Assembly (NCBI RefSeq): GCF_026151205.1
Contig: NC_087072.1
Coordinates: 19,560,103-19,624,102 of the forward strand
Direction of reading: 5' to 3'
Source: Bolinopsis microptera
Taxonomy: Eukaryota; Ctenophora; Tentaculata; Lobata; Bolinopsidae
Length of the DNA: 64,000 nucleotides
Shown here in pieces: positions 10,960-23,561 of the stretch; the first letter of the stretch is position 1, and each line of letters opens with the position of its first letter. The notes below the pieces were generated by a model. That model made no database searches. It saw only the letters and a program-made list of their open reading frames with translations, and was not told the origin of the DNA. The translations under genes were made by a program, and so were the position numbers.

Positions 10960-13900
10960 ATTTTAGCTTACCGCAACCAAAACTTCACTGTTCTGACGAA
11001 ATTTTCTTGAATGACCAATTATTGTGTTCACTATGGATGGCAGAAGACACAATTGAGGCACTAAAAGATACATAACCAAAGAAAGCTCTGACAAGCGGAA
11101 AATCGTCAGAATAGAAAGAAACATTTTGGAAGATTATTGAACAGAAGCTTAATACTGAATTTCTCACCCACAACCAATTAGTTAGTCAACTATAGATGGC
11201 ACATGACACGATTGAGGTTATGGAAATTTGATTTCGGTCGGAGGAAGCTCACTGCAGAAAGCTTAACAAAACGAAAATTCACATTTTCCAAATTCTGTCC
11301 CATTTTCAAATATGAAAATTTCTGAACACAAATTTGACAGATTGGATGGACCTTTTGCCCAGAGACCAATTAGTCAGTTAATTGATGATGGTATGAAACC
11401 AAATTGAATTACTGAAAGTCAAAATCCCGAAGAAAATTGAAAAATCATACTGCCCCAAATTCTGTCCCATTTTCAGTTTTTGAAGATGAAATTTCCAGGA
11501 CCGAAATTTTACAGTTTCTACTGAATTTCTCACCCACATTCAATTAATTAGTCAACTATAGATGGCATATGACACGATTGAGTTTCTGGAAATTTGATTT
11601 CGGTCGGAGGAAGCTCACTGCAGAAATCTTCACAAAACGAAAATTCACATTTTCCAAATTCTGTCCCATTTTCAAATATGAAAGTTCTGAACACAAATTT
11701 GACAGAATGGATGGAATTTTTGACCAGAGACCAATTAGTCAGTTAATTGATGATGGTAAGAAACCAAATTGAGTTACTGGAAGTCAAAATCCAGAAGAAA
11801 ATTGAAAAATCATACTGCCCCAAATTCTGTCCCATTTTCAGTTTTTTGAAGATGAAATTTCCAGGACCGAAATTTTACAGTTTCTACTGAATTTCTCACC
11901 CACATTCAATTTGTTAGTCAACTAGAGATGACATATGACACGATTGAGGTTCTAGAAATTTGATTTTGGTCGGAGTTAGCTCACTGCAGAAATCTTCACA
12001 AAACGAAAATTCACATTTTCCAAATTCTGTCCCATTTTCAAATATGAAAATTTCTGAACACTAATTTGACAGATTGGATGGAATTTTTGCCCAGAGACCA
12101 ATTAGTCAGTTAATTGATGATGGTAAGAAACCAAATTGAGTTACTTGAAGTCAAAATCCCGAAGAAAATTGAAAAATTATACTGCCCCAAATTCTGTCCC
12201 ATTTTCAGTTTTTGAAGATGAAATTTCCAGGACCGAAATTTTACAGTTTCTACTGAATTTCTCACCCACATTCAATTAATTAGTCAACTATAGATGAAAT
12301 ATGACACGATTGAGTTTCTGGAAATTTGATTTCGGTCGGAGGAAGCTCACTGCAGAAATCTTCACAAAACGAAAATTCACATTTTCCAAATTCTGTCCCA
12401 TTTTCAAATATGAAAATTTCTGAACACAAATTTGACAGAATGGATGGAATTTTTGACCAGAGACCAATTAGTCAGTTAATTGATGATGGTAAGAAACCAA
12501 ATTGAGTTACTGGAAGTCAAAATCCAGAAGAAAATTGAAAAATCGTACTGCCCCAAATTCTGTCCCATTTTCAGTTTTTGAAGATGAAATTTCCAGGACC
12601 GAAATTTTACAGTTTCTACTGAATTTCTCACCCACATTCAACTAGTTAGTCAACTACAGATGACATATGACACGATTGAGGTTCTAGAAATTTGATTTTG
12701 GTCGGAGTTAGCTCACTGCAGAAATCTTCACAAAACGAAAATTCACATTTTCCAAATTCTGTCCCATTTTCAAATGTGAAAATTTCTGAACACGAATTTG
12801 ACAGATTGGATGGAATTTTTGCCCAGAGACCAATTAGTCAGTTAATTGATGATGGTATGAAACCAAATTGAGTTACTGGAAGTCAAAATTGCGAAGAAAA
12901 TTGGAAAATCATACTGCCCCAAATTCTGTCCCATTTTCAGTTTTTGAAGATGAAATTTCCAGGACCGAAATTTTACAGTTTCTACTGAATTTCTCACCCA
13001 CATTCAATTAGTTAGTCAACTAGAGTTGACATATGACACGATTGAGGTTCTAGAAATTTGATTTTGGTCGGAGTTAGCTCACTGCAGAAATCTTCACAAA
13101 ACGAAAATTCACATTTTCCAAATTCTGTCCCATATTCAAATATGAAAATTTCTGAACACGAATTTGACAGATTGGATGGAATTTTTGCCCAGAGACGAAT
13201 TAGTCAGTTAATTGATGATGGTATAAAACCAAATTGAGTTACTGGAAGTCAAAATCCGGAAGAAAATTGAAAAATCATACTGCCCCAAATTCTGTCCCAT
13301 TTTCAGTTTTTGAAGATGAAATTTCCAGGACCGAAATTTTACAGTTTCTACCGAATTTCTCACCCACATTCAATTAGTTAGTCAACTATAGATGGCATAC
13401 CTATGACACGATTGAGGTTCTAGAAATTTGATTTCGGTCGGAGTTAGCTCACTGCAGAAATCTTCACAAAACGAAAATTCACATTTTCCAAATTCTGTCC
13501 CATTTTCAAATATGAATATTTCTGAACACGAATTTGACAGATTGGACGGAATTTTTGCCCAGAGACTAATTAGTCAGTTAATTGATGATGGTATAAAACC
13601 AAATTGAGTTACTGGAAGTCAAAATTCCGAAAAAAATTGGAAAATCATACTGCCCCAAATTCTGTCCCATTTTCAGTTTTTGAAGATGAAATTTCCAGGA
13701 CCGAAATTTTACAGTTTCTACTGAATTTCTCACCCACATTCAATTAGTTAGTCAACTATAGATGGCCCATGACACGATCGAGGTTCTGGAAATTTGATTT
13801 CGGTCGGAGTTAGCTCACTGCAGAAATCTTCACAAAACGAAAATTCACATTTTCCAAATTCTGTCCCATTTTCAAATATGAAAATTTCTGAACACAAATT

Positions 13901-14137
13901 TGACAGATTGGATGAATTTTTGCCCAGAGACCAATTAGTCAGTTAATTGATGATGGTATGAAACCAAATTGAGTTACTGGAAGTCAAAATCCGGAAGAAA
14001 ATTGAAAAATCATACTGCCCCAAATCCTGTCCAATTTTCAGTTTTTGAAGATGAAATTTCCAGGACCGAAATTTTACAGTTTCTACTGAATTTCTCACCC
14101 ACATTCAATTAATTAGTCAACTATAGATGGAATATGA
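10960..14137. repeat. Satellite array, block 1 (~366-bp monomer)
   Basis: Head-to-tail monomers repeat every 365-370 bp; the word GACACGATTGAG recurs near 11205, 11571, 11937, 12302, 12668, 13034, 13400 and 13770. Each monomer has two related halves. Half A starts CAATTAATTAGTCAACTATA and half B starts CAATTAGTCAGTTAATTGAT, and both contain CCAAATTCTGTCCCATTTTC. In one measured monomer A is 192 bp (12273-12464) and B 174 bp (12465-12638). Monomers differ by a few percent by eye. The leftmost monomers are the most diverged. Open frames inside are by-products of the repeat. Confidence 0.95.
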
Positions 14138-16101
14138 GGTCACGAAATCCTCTCCGAACCTCCACGTGGTGTGGCCTGGTTGGCACTAACGGGTGGTGTG
14201 CTCTCTTGTTGAGTACAAAGGTTGGGCCTTGCCAACTCAAAGTTCCCATAGGAACCAGGAAGTCAACACTAACAGCTACCAAGCACCAGGAAATTTCTCT
14301 TTCAGATATCAGGTTACAAGATAGTACACACACAAATGACGATACATTAGACACAGATACCTAGCTCTAAGAGCTACTAAATCACCAGGAAATTCTCTTT
14401 CAGCTTTCAGGTCCCATCGAAGTCACCCACCACAGAGCTAGGGATTCCAATTCGCTCATCCTGACTACAAGGACACACTGATAATGAGTAGTCCTGGCAC
14501 TTCTCCCTCCAGTAACCACTTTTCAGGTCTTTTCAGTTAAGACAGCTAATGCGTAAGGGCTGACACACGCTAGACACAGGCTCGTGATAAGACAGAATTA
14601 GGGATTTAAACTCTGACTACGAGGACACACTGATAGCGAGAATTCCTGGCACTTCTTCCTCCAGTAACCACTTTTCAGGGGACCGGGTTAGCTTTGCCAC
14701 ACTCTTCATTGAAGTGTGACTGGACGCTCTACAATCATCTAGTAGCAGCAGAGTTTGACTGACACCCTTACTGGTTCTATTCAGTTTCTACAGCGGAAGA
14801 TCTCAACACTCGAAAACAGTTCATCTCGGACATCCTGCAGAGCTGCTTTTTCACAGCCTGCCCCATTACACGGGGAATCCTTAGATCTACAGTACCCTGG
14901 TGGCGAGCATAGCTCACTAAAGCATAGTGGACCTCTTTAGTTCTGAGACGCAAAGCTAACCGGATCAGGAATAAACATCAATACAATGCTTAGGGGATGC
15001 AAATAGAACATACAATGTTTATCGAATGCATTACTCAATCTTTTGATTCATTTTTTTAGCTCGACGTTACATGGTAACATTTCAGGACTGACATTCCTCC
15101 TTCAGGTTAATTGAGGAAATCATACCCGCTATTTGCGTTATACATGGCAAGTATCTGGACTTATGATAACTTAGGATCTCCATCAATCATAAATTCCTCT
15201 CAGATTCCCAGGCTGCATTTAAAGCGCTTAACAGCACCAGTTTTAACTCCAGGTTCGTTCTGAACATCTCAGACCAACTCACTAGGTATTCACATCGAGT
15301 AGGACTTCGTTCCAGGACATTAAGGAGTATACGGTAAAGAACTAGCGGAAGAATTCGCAAGGGACGATCAATCCAACAACATCCCCATAGGACCAGAACC
15401 CTTCCTCCCAAATAGGCCACACTCAGTGACAAAGGAACATTCCACTTGTGATGTTCCTCCACAAATTAAATACAGGAACTTTTATTCTTCTGGAACTCAC
15501 ATCAGATGGCTAACATGGTCGCTTTCAGAATAGGTCACAGCCCACTAGTTTATTTTCAGAACGTGGCAAACAACGTCAACTTCAAGACGCAAGATTGCGA
15601 ACACTTTTCAGGAGAAGCAGCAACATCCCAGCACCTCCTCTACAATAGCATCCAGATCATGACGTTCAGAATGAGGATAATTGGTAAACTCTACCTACAT
15701 CATATCTTCAAATTTGTGGAACAGTCGACAAGACTGGATAGGGAAAACCCTTTTGGGTAACCTCCTTGGATTCTTCACCAGGAACTTTTGCTAAATCCCA
15801 TACTAGGAACTCAACCATCTCCGCATAGAGACATATCTCCCAGGCTTTGACCTTGCTCGGAAGTCCCTTGTCTACCCGCAGAAGTACTACAACGGAAGTG
15901 GGTTTGCTCTGAGACAGGTAGTGACAGCTTCAAGACTCCAGGGGTCTGTTGCATTGATATTTATTATTTTATGATTTCGTATATACTTTGGGAGTCCTGG
16001 CGTGCAGCTAGCAGGAGTTGCATTCTGTGGGCACGGTGAGAAGGCCTCCATCTTAACGTAAGAGGCCAGAAACCGTTGACCAGAACAGAGAGAGAGAGAG
16101 A
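14138..16101. mobile_element. 1.96-kb unclassified insertion in the satellite, 12-bp target duplication
   Basis: GATGGAATATGA occurs at 14126-14137 and again at 16102-16113, and satellite resumes immediately on each side, so the 1964 bp between are an insertion. The right end is a (GA)n run just before the second duplication, as expected for a retroposed sequence with a simple tail on the plus strand. Inside, a ~55-bp segment ending CCAGTAACCACTTTTCAGG is duplicated (about 14475 and 14630). I find no reverse transcriptase, integrase or tRNA-like promoter; 60-130 codon open frames exist but match nothing I know. It could be a non-autonomous retroposon or a processed transcript. Confidence 0.75.
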
Positions 16102-19100
16102 GATGGAATATGACACGATTGAGGATCTGGAAATTTGATTTCGGTCGGAGGAAGCTCACTGCAGAAATCTTCACAAAACGAAAATTCACATTTTCCAAAT
16201 TCTGTCCCATTTTCAAATATGAAAATTTCTGAACACTAATTTGACAGATTGGATGGAATTTTTGCCCAGAGACCAATTAGTCAGTTAATTGATGATGGTA
16301 AGAAAGCAAATTGAGTTACTTGAAGTCAAAATCCGGAAGAAAATTGAAAAATCATCTGCCCAAAATTCTGTCCCATTTTCAGTTTTTGAAGATGAAATTT
16401 CCAGGACCGAAATTTTACAGTTTCTACTGAATTTCTCACCCACATCTAATTAATTAGTCAACTATAGATGAAATATGACACGATTGAGGTTCTTGAAATT
16501 TGATTTCGGTCGGAGGAAGCTCACTGCAGAAATCTTCACAAAACGAAAATTCACATTTTCCAAATTCTGTCCCATTTTCAAATATGAAAATTTCTGAACA
16601 CAAATTTGACAGATTGGATGGAATTTTCGCCCAGAGACCAATTAGTCAGTTAATTGATGATGGTAAGAAAGCAAATTGAGTTACTGGAAGTCAAAATCCG
16701 GAAGATAATTGAAAAATCATACTGCCCCAAATTCTGTCCCATTTTCAGTTTTTGAAGATGAAATTTCCAGGACCGAAATTTTACAGTTTCTACTGAATTT
16801 CTCACCCACATTCAAATAATTAGTCAACTATAGATGGCATATGACACGATTGGGGTTCTGGAAATTTGATTTCGGTCGGAGGAAGCTCACTGCAGAAATC
16901 TTCACAAAACGAAAATTCACATTTTCCAAATTCTGTAGAATTTTCAAATATGAAAATTTCTGAACACTAATTTGACAGATTGGATGGAATTTTTGCCCAG
17001 AGACCAATTAGTCAGTTAATTGATGATGGTAAGAAACCAAATTGAGTTACTGGAATTGGAAGTCAAAATCCGGAAGAAAATTGAAAAATCATACTGCCCC
17101 AAATTCTGTCCCATTTTCAGTTTTTGAAGATGAAATTTCCAGGACCGAAATTTTACAGTTTCTACTGAATTTCTCACCCACATTCAAATAATTAGTCAAC
17201 TATAGATGGCATATGACACGATTGGGGTTCTGGAAATTTGATTTCGGTCGGAGGAAGCTCACTGCAGAAATCTTCACAAAACGAAAATTCACATTTTCCA
17301 AATTCTGTCCCATTTTCAAATATGAAAATTTCTGAACACAAATTTGACAGATTGGATGAATTTCTCACCCACAACCAATTAGTTAGTCAACTATAGATGG
17401 CACATGACATGATTGAGGTTCTGGAAATTTGATTTCGGTCAGAGTTAGCTCACTGCAGAAATCTTCAAAAAACGAAAATTCCCATTTTCCAAATTCTGTC
17501 CCATTTTCAAATATGAAAATTTCTGAACACGAATTTGACAGATTGGATGGAATTTTTGCCCACAGACCAATTAGTCAGTTAATTGATGATGGTATGAAAC
17601 CAAATTAAGGTACTGAAAGTCAAAATCCCGAAGAAAATTGAAAAATTATACTGCCCCAAATTCTGTCCCATTTTCAGTTTTTGAAGATGAAATTTCCAGG
17701 ACCGAAATTTTACAGTTTATACTGAATTTCTCACCCACATTCAATTAATTACTGAACTATAGATGGCATATGACACGATTGAGGTTCTGAAAATTTGATT
17801 TCGGTCGGAGGAAGCTCACCGCAGAAATCTTCACAAAACGAAAATTCACATTTTCCAAATTCTGTCCCATTTTTAAATATGAAAATTTCTGAACACTAAT
17901 TTGACAGATTGGATGGAATTTTTGCCCAGATACCAATTAGTCAGTTAATTGATGATGGTAAGAAACCAAATTGAGTTACTGGAAGTCAAAATCCGGAAGA
18001 AAATTGAAAAATCATACTGCCCCAAATTCTGTCCCATTTTCAGTTTTTGAAGATGAAATTTCCAGGACCGAAATTTTACAGTTTCTACTGAATTTCTCAC
18101 CCACATTCAAATAATTAGTCAACTATAGATGGCATATGACACGATTGGGGTTCTGGAAATTTGATTTCGGTCGGAGGAAGCTCACTGCAGAAATCTTCAC
18201 AAAACGAAAATTCACATTTTCCAAATTCTGTCCCATTTTCAAATATGAAAATTTCTGAACACTAATTTGACAGATTGGATGGAATTTTTGCCCAGAGACC
18301 AATTAGTCAGTTAATTGATGATGGTAAGAAACCAAATTGAGTTACTGGAATTGGAAGTCAAAATCCGGAAAAAAATTGAAAAATCATCTTGCCCCAAATT
18401 CTGTCCCATTTTCAGTTTTTGAAGATGAAATTTCCAGGACCGAAATTTTACAGTTTCTACTGAATTTCTCACCCACATTCAAATAATTAGTCAACTATAG
18501 ATGGCATATGACACGATTGAGGTTCTGGAAATTTGATTTCGGTCGGAGGAAGCTCACCGCAGAAATCTTCACAAAACGAAAATTCACATTTTCCAAATTC
18601 TGTCCCATTTTCAAATATGAAAATTTCTGAACACTAATTTGACAGATTGGATGGAATTTTTGCCCAGAGACCAATCAGTCAGTTAATTGATGATGGTAAG
18701 AAACCAAATTGAGTTACTGGAAGTCAAAATCCGGAAGATAATTGAAAAATCATACTGCCCCAAATTCTGTCCCATTTTCAGTTTTTGAAGATGAAATTTC
18801 CAGGACCGAAATTTTACAGTTTCTACTGAATTTCTCACCCACATTCAAATAATTAGTCAACTATAGATGGCATATGACACGATTGGGGTTCTGGAAATTT
18901 GATTTCGGTCGGAGGAAGCTCACTGCAGAAATCTTCACAAAACGAAAATTCACATTTTCCAAATTCTGTAGAATTTTCAAATATGAAAATTTCTGAACAC
19001 TAATTTGACAGATTGGATGGAATTTTTGCCCAGAGACCAATTAGTCAGTTAATTGATGATGGTAAGAAACCAAATTGAGTTACTGGAATTGGAAGTCAAA

Positions 19101-21925
19101 ATCCGGAAGAAAATTGAAAAATCATACTGCCCCAAATTCTGTCCCATTTTCAGTTTTTGAAGATGAAATTTCCAGGACCGAAATTTTACAGTTTCTACTG
19201 AATTTCTCACCCACATTCAAATAATTAGTCAACTATAGATGGCATATGACACGATTGGGGTTCTGGAAATTTGATTTCGGTCGGAGGAAGCTCACTGCAG
19301 AAATCTTCACAAAACGAAAATTCACATTTTCCAAATTCTGTCCCATTTTCAAATATGAAAATTTCTGAACACAAATTTGACAGATTGGATGAATTTCTCA
19401 CCCACAACCAATTAGTTAGTCAACTATAAATGGCACATGACATGATTGAGGTTCTGGAAATTTGATTTCGGTCAGAGTTAACTCACTGCTGAAATCTTCA
19501 AAAAACGAAAATTCACATTTTCCAAATTCTGTCCCATTTTCAAATATGAAAATTTCTGAACACGAATTTGACAGATTGGATGGAATTTTTGCCCACAGAC
19601 CAATTAGTCAGTTAATTGATGATGGTATGAAACCAAATTAAGGTACTGAAAGTCAAAATCCCGAAGAAAATTGAAAAATTATACTGCCCCAAATTCTGTC
19701 CCATTTTCAGTTTTTGAAGATGAAATTTCCAGGACCGAAATTTTACAGTTTCTACTGAATTTCTCACCCACATTCAAATAATTAGTCAACTATAAATGGC
19801 ATATGACACGATTGGGGTTCTGGAAATTTGATTTCGGTCGGAGGAAGCTCACTGCAGAAATCTTCACAAAACGAAAATTCACATTTTCCAAATTCTGTAG
19901 AATTTTCAAATATGAAAATTTCTGAACACTAATTTGACAGATTGGATGGAATTTTTGCCCACAGACCAATTAGTCAGTTAATTGATGATGGTATGAAACC
20001 AAATTAAGGTACTGAAAGTCAAAATCCCGAAGAAAATTGAAAAATTATACTGCCCCAAATTCTGTCCCATTTTCAGTTTTTGAAGATGAAATTTCCAGGA
20101 CCGAAATTTTACAGTTTATACTGAATTTCTCACCCACATTCAATTAATTACTGAACTATAGATGGCATATGACACGATTGAGGTTCTGAAAATTTGATTT
20201 CGGTCGGAGGAAGCTCACCGCAGAAATCTTCACAAAACGAAAATTCACATTTTCCAAATTCTGTCCCATTTTCAAATATGAAAATTTCTGAACACTAATC
20301 TGACAGATTGGATGGAATTTTTGCCCAGAGACCAATTAGTCAGTTAATTGATGATGGTAAGAAACCAAATTGAGTTACTGGAAGTCAAAATCCGGAAGAA
20401 AATTGAAAAATCATACTGCCCCAAATTCTGTCCCATTTTCAGTTTTTGAAGATGAAATTTCCAGGACCGAAATTTTACAGTTTCTACTGAATTTCTCACC
20501 CACATTCAAATAATTAGTCAACTATAGATGGCATATGACACGATTGGGGTTCTGGAAATTTGATTTCGGTCGGAGGAAGCTCACTGCAGAAATCTTCACA
20601 AAACGAAAATTCACATTTTCCAAATTCTGTCCCATTTTCAAATATGAAAATTTCTGAACACTAATCTGACAGATTGGATGGAATTTTTGCCCAGAGACCA
20701 ATTAGTCAGTTAATTGATGATGGTAAGAAACCAAATTGAGTTACTGGAATTGGAAGTCAAAATCCGGAAGAAAATTGAAAAATCATCTTGCCCCAAATTC
20801 TGTCCCATTTTCAGTTTTTGAAGATGAAATTTCCAGGACCGAAATTTTACAGTTTCTACTGAATTTCTCACCCACATTCAAATAATTAGTCAACTATAGA
20901 TGGCATATGACACGATTGGGGTTCTGGAAATTTGATTTCGGTCGGAGGAAGCTCACTGCAGAAATCTTCACAAAACGAAAATTCACATTTTCCAAATTCT
21001 GTCCCATTTTCAAATATGAAAATTTCTGAACACAAATTTGACAAATTGGATGGTTTTTTTTGCCCAGAGACCAATTAGTCAGTTAATTGATGATGGTATG
21101 AAACCAAATTAAGGTACTGAAAGTCAAAATCCCGAAGAAAATTGAAAAATCGTACTGCCCCAAATTCTGTCCCATTTTCAGTTTTTGAAGATGAAATTTC
21201 CAGAACCGAAATTTTACAGTTTATACTGAATTTCTCACCCACATTCAATTAATTAGTCAACTATAGATGGCATATGACACGATTGATGTTAGACTGGAAA
21301 TTTGATTTCGGTCGGAGGAAGCTCACTGCAGAAATCTTCACAAAACGAAAATTCATATTTTCCAAATTCTGTCCCATTTTCAAATATGAAAATTTCTGAA
21401 CACAAATTTGACAGATTGGATTAATTTCTCACCCACAACCAATTAGTTAGTCAACTATAGATGGCACATGACACGATTGAGGTTCTGGAAATTTGATTTC
21501 GGTCGGAGTTAGCTCACTGCAGAAATCTTCACAAAACGAAAATTCACATTTTCCAAATTCTGTCCCATTTTCAAATATGAAAATTTCTGAACACAAATTT
21601 GACAGATTGGATGGAATTTTTGCCCAGAGACCAATCAGTCAGTTAATTGATGATGGTATGAAACCAAATTAAGGTACTGATAGTCAAAATCCCGAAGAAA
21701 ATTGAAAAATTATACTGCCCCAAATTCTGTCCCATTTTCAAATATGAAAATTTCTGAACACAAATTTGACAGATTGGATGAATTTTTTGCCGAGAGACCG
21801 ATTAGTCAGTAATTGATGATGGTATGAAACCAAATTGAGGTACTAGAAGTCAAAATTCCGAAGAAAATTGAAAGATCGTACTGTCCCAAATTCTGTCCCA
21901 TATTTAGTTTTTTTTAAATCAAGAC
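16102..21925. repeat. Satellite array, block 2, with higher-order repeats and half-monomers
   Basis: Same ~366-bp satellite as block 1 but more uniform. A ~2033-bp superunit repeats: the marker ATTCTGTAGAATTTTC at about 16935 recurs at about 18968 (again near 19900), and the short junction TTGGATGAATTTCTCACCC at about 17352 recurs at about 19385, with a similar one near 21418. At those junctions half A runs straight into the next A, with half B missing, giving half-length monomers. This is what unequal exchange between the two related halves would produce. No transcript feature is evident. Confidence 0.9.
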
Positions 21926-22266
21926 ACTTATTTTACTTCGGAGTATTCCAACAGCCACATTGTTACACAAGTGCAACCAGCCAATTCCAGGAAGCCGAAG
22001 GATTTGTTTTGGCCAGTGACGGTTAAGGTAGTGTGTACCATACTTTCTTCGCCAGAGACTTTGCTGCAATGTGCAGCTCCTCATTTAACCCTCACACCCG
22101 ATTTCTCGAGTATTCGGCTGAGTAGACCGGAGGGCTGCATAGACCACTCAAGATCCTTAGCTGAACGTCAACGACGCTCACCCCACGACCAGGCAGACAG
22201 TGGGATTCGAACTCGCAACCTCACGATTTGAAAAGCTGGCGTTCTAACCAACTGCGCTACTTGGCC
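21926..22266 (-). repeat. tRNA-derived SINE, copy 1 (inserted in satellite)
   Basis: On the minus strand, starting at 22266, the head GGCCAAGTAGCGCAGTTGGT has a pol III A box (TAGCGCAGTTGGTTAGAACGC), and GTTGCGAGTTCGAATCCC is a B box. The ~270-bp body follows, and a T-run at about 21908-21916 on the plus strand is the likely A tail. Satellite sequence (TTTGAAGATGAAATTTCC) resumes right after it. The body is shared with 53843-54188, but the tRNA-like heads differ. Confidence 0.85.
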
Positions 22267-22365
22267 GTTTGAAGATGAAATTTCCAGGACCGAAATTTTA
22301 CTGCATTTCTCACCCGCAACCAATTAGTCAGTAAACTGTAGATGGCATATGGCACGATTGAAGTG
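22267..22365. repeat. Last satellite remnant
   Basis: TTTGAAGATGAAATTTCCAG and CACCCGCAACCAATTAGTCA continue the satellite to about 22365, after which similarity ends. It marks the right edge of the array. Confidence 0.8.
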
Positions 22366-22937
22366 CTCATTCTGAGTTGATGCAATCAGAGAGAAAGACT
22401 GACAATAAGAAAGACCTTAGTAGAGGGGAAGGAATGCCCTAGTCATTAGGGGTATTTTCTGCGTAAAAACGCTCCTTATTACTTTATTAAGTGTAATATT
22501 TGTTTGCAACATGTAATGCAACTGGAGTTATGAACTTGAAGCAATAATTGGTGTAGAGAAGATAACTATCTTTTTAGCAAAACATCGGTTAAATAAACTC
22601 GCCTCAACTCGGGCTTTCAAATTTTATCAAGCTGATTTATACAAATGGATCGCAAAAAACGTTCAAACTTTAAAAATGAAGTAATAATGGACCCTGAAAA
22701 TGTAAGCTGCAACCAATGTAAGCTGCAACCAAATCCTTAAAAAGTTACCAGAACGGCTGAGTATCACGATCATGCTGACACTGTATGATGTTAAATAGAT
22801 AATTGAGATATTATACATTAGGCAGAATAATTTAAATTCAAAAAACTTTGACAAAACGTATAGTATAAATTCTATAAAAATCTAAAAAATCACCGATAAG
22901 AAGGAGTATATTTTGTACTAGGAACAAGCGTTCTTCC

Positions 22938-23517
22938 CAATGCTGTTAAATTCGCACTAAACGTATTTTTCGAATTAAATTCGCATACAAATTTTTTCTG
23001 AAAATTGTCGCATTTAAAAAAATACGGGAACAGGAAATCACTTGCCCGCATCAAAATGTTCACGATAGTTGGCTTTGTATGGTGAAATATTGCCAAAACA
23101 TGCGTTTCCCGCGACACGTTCGTGGTTACTGGTTAGTGACTAGCGTGGGTACTGACAAAGATCGCAAGGGGTTAAATTTAGCTCATACCCGAAGACGTTA
23201 CGGAGTAAACTAACTTCTATTAATAAACTTGAAATCACTTAATTACCTCCACAGTCTAGTCTACTCGTCGAGATTTGTAAGTTTGAGATTTGAAGTATAA
23301 CGTCACAATTCACATATCCAACTAGATTATAGACGCGAGACTGCTGCGCGTTCACACAGCCGCATTTTTACCGAATTTTTCGCGCATTTTTTGGCAAATT
23401 TAACAGCCCTAAAAATTTAAACTTGAAGTTGTAAATTGGCGAATCATTCGCGTACTTTTTGAAAACTCTAAATACGCCGTACTTTTTGACGAAAATGTGG
23501 CGAATTTAACAGCCTGG
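22938..23517. mobile_element. hAT-like MITE with 8-bp target duplication
   Basis: GTTCTTCC at 22930-22937 and 23518-23525 flank a 580-bp segment. Its ends are related inverted repeats: CAATGCTGTTAAATTCGC at the left, and CCAGGCTGTTAAATTCGC when the right end is read on the other strand. No transposase frame is visible, so it is non-autonomous. The 8-bp duplication with CAGG-like termini fits the hAT superfamily. The right end is 45 bp from the stop codon of the transacylase gene, in its 3' flank. Confidence 0.75.
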
Positions 23518-23561
23518 GTTCTTCCTACTAGTACTACCACATTGGAGTTCTTAAGAAAACC

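Noticed and set aside
17192-21074. Repeated ~60-codon minus-strand frames starting MWVRNS or MVSGQK
   Set aside because: They are the same satellite monomer read in one frame; identical copies recur with the repeat and have no coding signature.
21971-22231. 86-codon plus-strand frame in the satellite end
   Set aside because: It is antisense to the tRNA-derived SINE; the equivalent frame at 53890-54105 is in the second SINE copy.
10960-22365. CRISPR-like array
   Set aside because: The repeats are 366 bp head to tail without unique spacers, in a eukaryotic context; this is satellite DNA.
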